NCBI RefSeq assembly: GCF_900168055.1
Contig: NZ_FUYS01000009.1
Coordinates: forward strand, 62,001 to 126,000
Source: Parapedobacter luteus
GTDB taxonomy: Bacteria > Bacteroidota > Bacteroidia > Sphingobacteriales > Sphingobacteriaceae
DNA: 64,000 bases
Direction of reading: 5' to 3'
This document shows, in pieces, positions 61,701-64,000 of this stretch (its first letter is position 1; each line of letters starts with the position of its first letter). A program made the translations under genes and the position numbers. A model generated the notes under the pieces. It was not told the origin of the DNA, searched no databases, and was given only the letters and a program-made list of their open reading frames with translations.

Positions 61701-62030
61701 CCCTGGCAGTTCAAGCATTACGGGATCGGGCCACTCATTGGCCAACGTACTTGGGGCGGCGTAGTGGGCATCAGCGGCACCCTACCATTTATCGACGGCG
61801 GCGATATGCGAAAACCCGAATTTGCGCACTTCGCGGCGGATGGGTCATCGTTTATCATTGAAGGAGAAGGCGTGCACCCCGATATTGAGGTCATAAACGA
61901 TCCCTATGAAGAGTACCAGGGTACCGATGCCCAGCTAACCAAGGGCATTGAGATATTAATGGAGCAATTAGCTAAAGGAGAGGCTACGGGTGTACCGAAA
62001 ATACCCCCCTTTCCAAATAAAGCAAAATAG
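58776..62030 (+). CDS. Tricorn-like protease (S41 family), exported
   Basis: 1084 residues from ATG 58776; a TTG three codons earlier is less likely. Signal peptide ITIIVMLCSILVTSAQ. N-terminal β-propellers of PD40/TolB type (about 25-560: FARFSPDGKHIAF, GWSPDGQWVSFISD), an acidic Lys/Glu linker near 550-575, a tricorn core region, a PDZ domain about 760-860, and a C-terminal S41 domain. Catalytic residues by analogy with tricorn: H747 (NVGHAYV), S970 and D971 (SASDGDLFPW), and a glutamate near 1029 (IIEGEGVHPD). The tricorn family cuts peptides in archaea; in Bacteroidota these are long periplasmic proteases. It has its own terminator at 62044 and lies directly after the small RNA. Confidence 0.92.
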   Translation: MKKMITIIVMLCSILVTSAQEEARLLRFPAIHGNQVVFTYAGDLYVVSVNGGVARKITSHPGYEMFARFSPDGKHIAFTGQYDGNTEVFVIPANGGEPKRITYTPTLSRDDLADRMGPNNIVMGWTPDNQHVIYRSRGTSFNAFKGKLYLAPLNGDLSRELPYSVASWASYNADGSKLAMNRVFREFRTWKYYRGGMADDIWLTDPKTGETENVTNHPAQDVFPMYYNDKIYFVSDRNRIANLFVYDTQTKQTRQVTDFKDYDVKFPSLGGDAIVFENGGYIYHHDLLNGQTKKLNIVIAEDFASGRTKQIDASNFIYSADLSPDGKRVVFGARGDVFTVPAKAGVTRNLTQSSGVHDRNVGWSPDGQWVSFISDRTGEDELYIQKQDGTEPAKQLTKGGGAYKFNAVWSPDSKYLLYGDRNQDLYVVDIQSGNKTLAAHSDESTIGAYTFGPDSKWIAYSMPGKAREFTVIKLYNIETKKTITVTDTWYNSGQPEFSPDGKFLYFVSQRDFNPTYSSTEWNHVYNDMSRPYLVRLSASTKSPFTEESDEVTVKTNKEKEENEDKKAENAAKNGVIITVDEEGLADRVESLPVSPGSYFGLVATEDGLYYSSAGTNGRGFKFFNLSDKKETEIGTFGSYAVSPDRKKILIRSSGGFFIENLAKSKITPTNKVDLTGLKTTVDLKAEWKQVYDESWRQMRDYFYDPDMHGVNWKAMHDKYAPLLPYVNHRDDLTYLIGELIAELNVGHAYVNSGDRPAVERIPMGLLGATFSRDKSGYYRIDSILSGQSWNKTLVSPLRAPAAGAKKGEYIIAINGVSMKDVDNLYQTLIGKADQLIEIEINTNPAPNGARKVLVKPIADESALYYHEWVQQNIAKVNAASNGRIGYVHIPDMGPDGLNQFARYFYPQLDKEALIIDDRGNGGGNVSPMIIERLLRKPGLGTMRRNSKTASIKPDAHVGPKVCLIDQYSASDGDLFPWQFKHYGIGPLIGQRTWGGVVGISGTLPFIDGGDMRKPEFAHFAADGSSFIIEGEGVHPDIEVINDPYEEYQGTDAQLTKGIEILMEQLAKGEATGVPKIPPFPNKAK

Positions 62031-62043
62031 CTAACTATTCAAA

Positions 62044-62075
62044 GAGGTTATTCATGACGAATAACCTCTTTTTTT
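62044..62075 (+). terminator. Intrinsic terminator of the tricorn-like protease gene
   Basis: GAGGTTATTC and GAATAACCTC form a perfect 10-bp stem around ATGAC, followed by seven T. It lies 14 bases after the stop. Confidence 0.92.
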
Positions 62076-62260
62076 ATTACTAAGAACCAAAACCAAACCA
62101 AAAAAAAGCCAACAACACCAAATAACCATCTATAAAAACTTAAAAAAAATATAAAATAAACAAGAAAACACCAGTTTATTTGACAAAAAACATATTTTTA
62201 TAAAAAATTACCACAACAACGATAACAACAAACACTTCTTTTGCCCCCAAACCAACAGCC
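62076..62260. other. AT-rich region before the ATP-grasp operon
   Basis: 185 bases very rich in A, unlike the rest of the window. TTTG at 62179-62182 and a near -7 box (TTCTTTTG around 62236) are too far apart to be a standard promoter. It probably contains the promoter of the next operon, but I cannot place it. Confidence 0.35.
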
Positions 62261-63715
62261 ATGACAGCAAAAACGAACCATTTTTTAAAACATTACGCGT
62301 ACACTCCCAATAATTGGGATGAAATGTATGACTCAAAAGCAGTAAGAAAACAATACGCGTCAGTTTTTGCTAACCTCCTACAACTGGATACTGATAGTTT
62401 AGTCAGCAAGCATGATATAGCAAGTGAGCTATTCATGAACCAGGGCATTACCTTTACCGTCTACGACAATGATGAAGGCATCGAGCGCATTTTTCCTTTC
62501 GATATCATTCCCCGCATCATTACCGGAACGGAATGGCAGCAGATAGAGCAAGGTATTGCCCAGCGCTTGAAGGCACTCAACCTATTTCTCAAAGACGTGT
62601 ATAATGAGCAACAAATCATACGCGATCATATTATTCCTGCCAGCCTTATTGCCTCTTGCCCGCACTACAAGCGTGAAGTATTTGGCATCAAGGTACCCTA
62701 CGACATCTATGTACACATCTCCGGAATCGATTTAATCCGAGGCAATGACGGAGTACTTTATGTGCTGGAGGACAACCTGCGTACGCCGTCCGGTGTGAGC
62801 TACATGCTAGAGAACAGGGAAGTAACGAAACGGATTTTCCCTGACATGCTCGCTTCGAATAATGTACGGCGGATCAGCCATTATCCGGTACTACTCCACG
62901 AAATACTCCTTGAATTAGCTTCCACCCAGGTATCTAATCCGCGCGTGGTATTGCTTACGCCAGGCATTTATAATTCTGCTTACTATGAGCATTCTTTCCT
63001 TGCACGGCAAATGGGCATCGACCTCGTTGAGGGTAGAGACTTACTTGTAGACAATCACAAGGTATACATGAAGACGACAAAAGGTTTAGAACAGGTGCAC
63101 GTTATTTACAGACGTTTAGATGACGAGTACCTTGATCCATTGGTCTTTATGAAAAACAGTGTATTAGGGGTGCCTGGGCTTATCGGTGCCTATCGCAAAG
63201 GCAATGTAGCCATTGTCAACGCCCTGGGTAATGGTGTGGCAGACGACAAAGCGGTATATGCTTATGTTCCCGCCATGATTAAGTATTACCTCAATGAAGA
63301 CCCAATTTTGCAAAATGTTCCCACCTACCAATTGAGTAATCCGGAAGCCATGCATTATGTATTTGAAAACTACCGGAACATGGTCATCAAAAACACCAAC
63401 CAATCGGGCGGCTACGGCATGGTAATGGGCAACACCATCAGCGAAAAAGAATGGTTAAGAGCGAAAGTTATCATTGAAAACAACCCTCGTAATTATATCG
63501 CCCAGCCTATTGTCCAACTGTCAACGGTGCCCTGCTTCATCAACGGCAACATAGAACCCCGCCACGTGGACCTTAGACCCTATGCTCTTTATGGCCCCAA
63601 AGGCATTAAGCTGGTCCCCGGAGGGTTGACCCGTGTAGCGCTGAAGGCCGGTTCACTGGTCGTCAATTCTTCCCAAGGCGGTGGCAGCAAGGACACATGG
63701 ATTGTAGATGAGTAA
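62261..63715 (+). CDS. Circularly permuted ATP-grasp protein (type 2, DUF404/DUF407)
   Basis: 484 residues. Characteristic segments: YDNDEGIERIFPFDIIPRII, FLKDVYNEQQIIRDHIIPAS, HISGIDLIRGNDGVLYVLED, NLRTPSGVSYMLENR, VVLLTPGIYNSAYYEHSFLA, IYRRLDDEYLDPL, NALGNGVADDKAVYAYVPAM and the tail SLVVNSSQGGGSKDTW. The fold is ATP-grasp with permuted order, so it probably makes an amide bond in a peptide-like product; the substrate is not established. The alpha-E protein gene follows 23 bases later. In many bacteria this pair is linked to a transglutaminase-like gene and to the Anbu proteasome-like protease, which would be expected beyond the window. Confidence 0.93.
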   Translation: MTAKTNHFLKHYAYTPNNWDEMYDSKAVRKQYASVFANLLQLDTDSLVSKHDIASELFMNQGITFTVYDNDEGIERIFPFDIIPRIITGTEWQQIEQGIAQRLKALNLFLKDVYNEQQIIRDHIIPASLIASCPHYKREVFGIKVPYDIYVHISGIDLIRGNDGVLYVLEDNLRTPSGVSYMLENREVTKRIFPDMLASNNVRRISHYPVLLHEILLELASTQVSNPRVVLLTPGIYNSAYYEHSFLARQMGIDLVEGRDLLVDNHKVYMKTTKGLEQVHVIYRRLDDEYLDPLVFMKNSVLGVPGLIGAYRKGNVAIVNALGNGVADDKAVYAYVPAMIKYYLNEDPILQNVPTYQLSNPEAMHYVFENYRNMVIKNTNQSGGYGMVMGNTISEKEWLRAKVIIENNPRNYIAQPIVQLSTVPCFINGNIEPRHVDLRPYALYGPKGIKLVPGGLTRVALKAGSLVVNSSQGGGSKDTWIVDE

Positions 63716-63738
63716 CCTAAATCGATAAGACAGCAATT

Positions 63739-64000
63739 ATGTTAAGTAGAATAGCCGACTCGCTTTTTTGGTTAAACCGATATATGGAACGTACGCAAAG
63801 TATCCTTCGTGTTATACGCAGCCACTATATCATCTCGTTGGATAAAGATGCCATTGGAAGCACCACGTGGAGACCTATCCTTGAAATTTTTGCGCAACTG
63901 ACTGATTCGGAAATCACCCAAATTGAAGCGAAACCCGATATCGTGCTGCAAAAAATATTAACGGAATCCACTAACCCTAACTCAATTAAAACAATCGTGG
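63739..64000 (+). CDS. Alpha-E domain protein (DUF403), cut by window edge
   Basis: At least 87 residues to the window end, starting MLSRIADSLFWLNRYMERTQ, the standard start of the alpha-E family (all-helical, with conserved glutamates). It follows the ATP-grasp gene by 23 bases and always accompanies it in known operons. Its role is unknown; a scaffold or partner of the ATP-grasp enzyme is assumed. Confidence 0.9.
   Translation, partial: MLSRIADSLFWLNRYMERTQSILRVIRSHYIISLDKDAIGSTTWRPILEIFAQLTDSEITQIEAKPDIVLQKILTESTNPNSIKTIV

Overview
The window looks like a chromosome segment of a Bacteroidota bacterium, most likely from the Sphingobacteriales/Chitinophagales side (a Parapedobacter- or Pedobacter-like host is a guess). 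The clues are TAnnTTTG -7 promoter boxes, weak Shine-Dalgarno sequences, many short lipoproteins, LytTR regulators, a DUF4197 protein, a tricorn-like S41 protease and very large MacB/FtsX-type permeases. No rRNA, tRNA, CRISPR array or insertion sequence was recognised.

Layout. (1) 1-24437: ten large FtsX/MacB-like permease genes in tandem (the first cut by the window edge, the fourth frameshifted), interrupted by two PIN-domain toxin-antitoxin pairs at 562-1220 and 8883-9511. (2) 24547-41879: a mixed block without permeases. It holds a putative HExxH envelope protein, a minus-strand operon (OmpA-like protein, lipoprotein, small barrel-like protein, serine hydrolase, PhnD-like binding protein), two plus-strand lipoproteins, a signalling cluster (LytTR regulator, TPR histidine kinase, LuxR-type regulator, Crp/Fnr regulator, second LytTR regulator with an altered receiver), a methyltransferase-like protein, a DUF4595-like lipoprotein, a PhnA protein and a DUF4197 protein. 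(3) 42233-56780: five more permeases with a CocE/NonD-type hydrolase between them. (4) 56930-64000: a soluble PAS histidine kinase, a candidate sigma-54-driven small RNA, a tricorn-like protease, and the start of an ATP-grasp/alpha-E operon.

The main discovery is in the intergenic DNA. Five permease transcription units (starting at 1424, 9709, 42233, 49278 and 51932) are preceded by the same composite control region. It has a three-half-site operator (CGAACA-N5-TGTTCG-N4-CGAACA, centred on the palindrome GTGTTCGATATCGAACAC), then an IHF-like site (WATMAA-N4-TTR) ending exactly 9 bp before the -24 G in all five, then a sigma-54 type -24/-12 element. The palindrome centre lies 63.5 bp from the -24 G in four cases and 64.5 bp in the fifth, while most of the DNA between has diverged. 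This is the expected layout of an enhancer-binding-protein regulon, so one NtrC-family activator, not encoded in the window, probably switches on the whole permease battery.

Fifteen permeases (13 intact) are present without a single ABC ATPase gene, so they must share an ATPase encoded elsewhere, or act without one. Their membrane segments and C-termini are far more alike than their extracytoplasmic domains, which suggests duplication followed by recombination with diversification of the exposed parts. The toxin-antitoxin pairs sit just upstream of two of the sigma-54 regions; the second toxin appears to have lost its ATG start by a single-base change.
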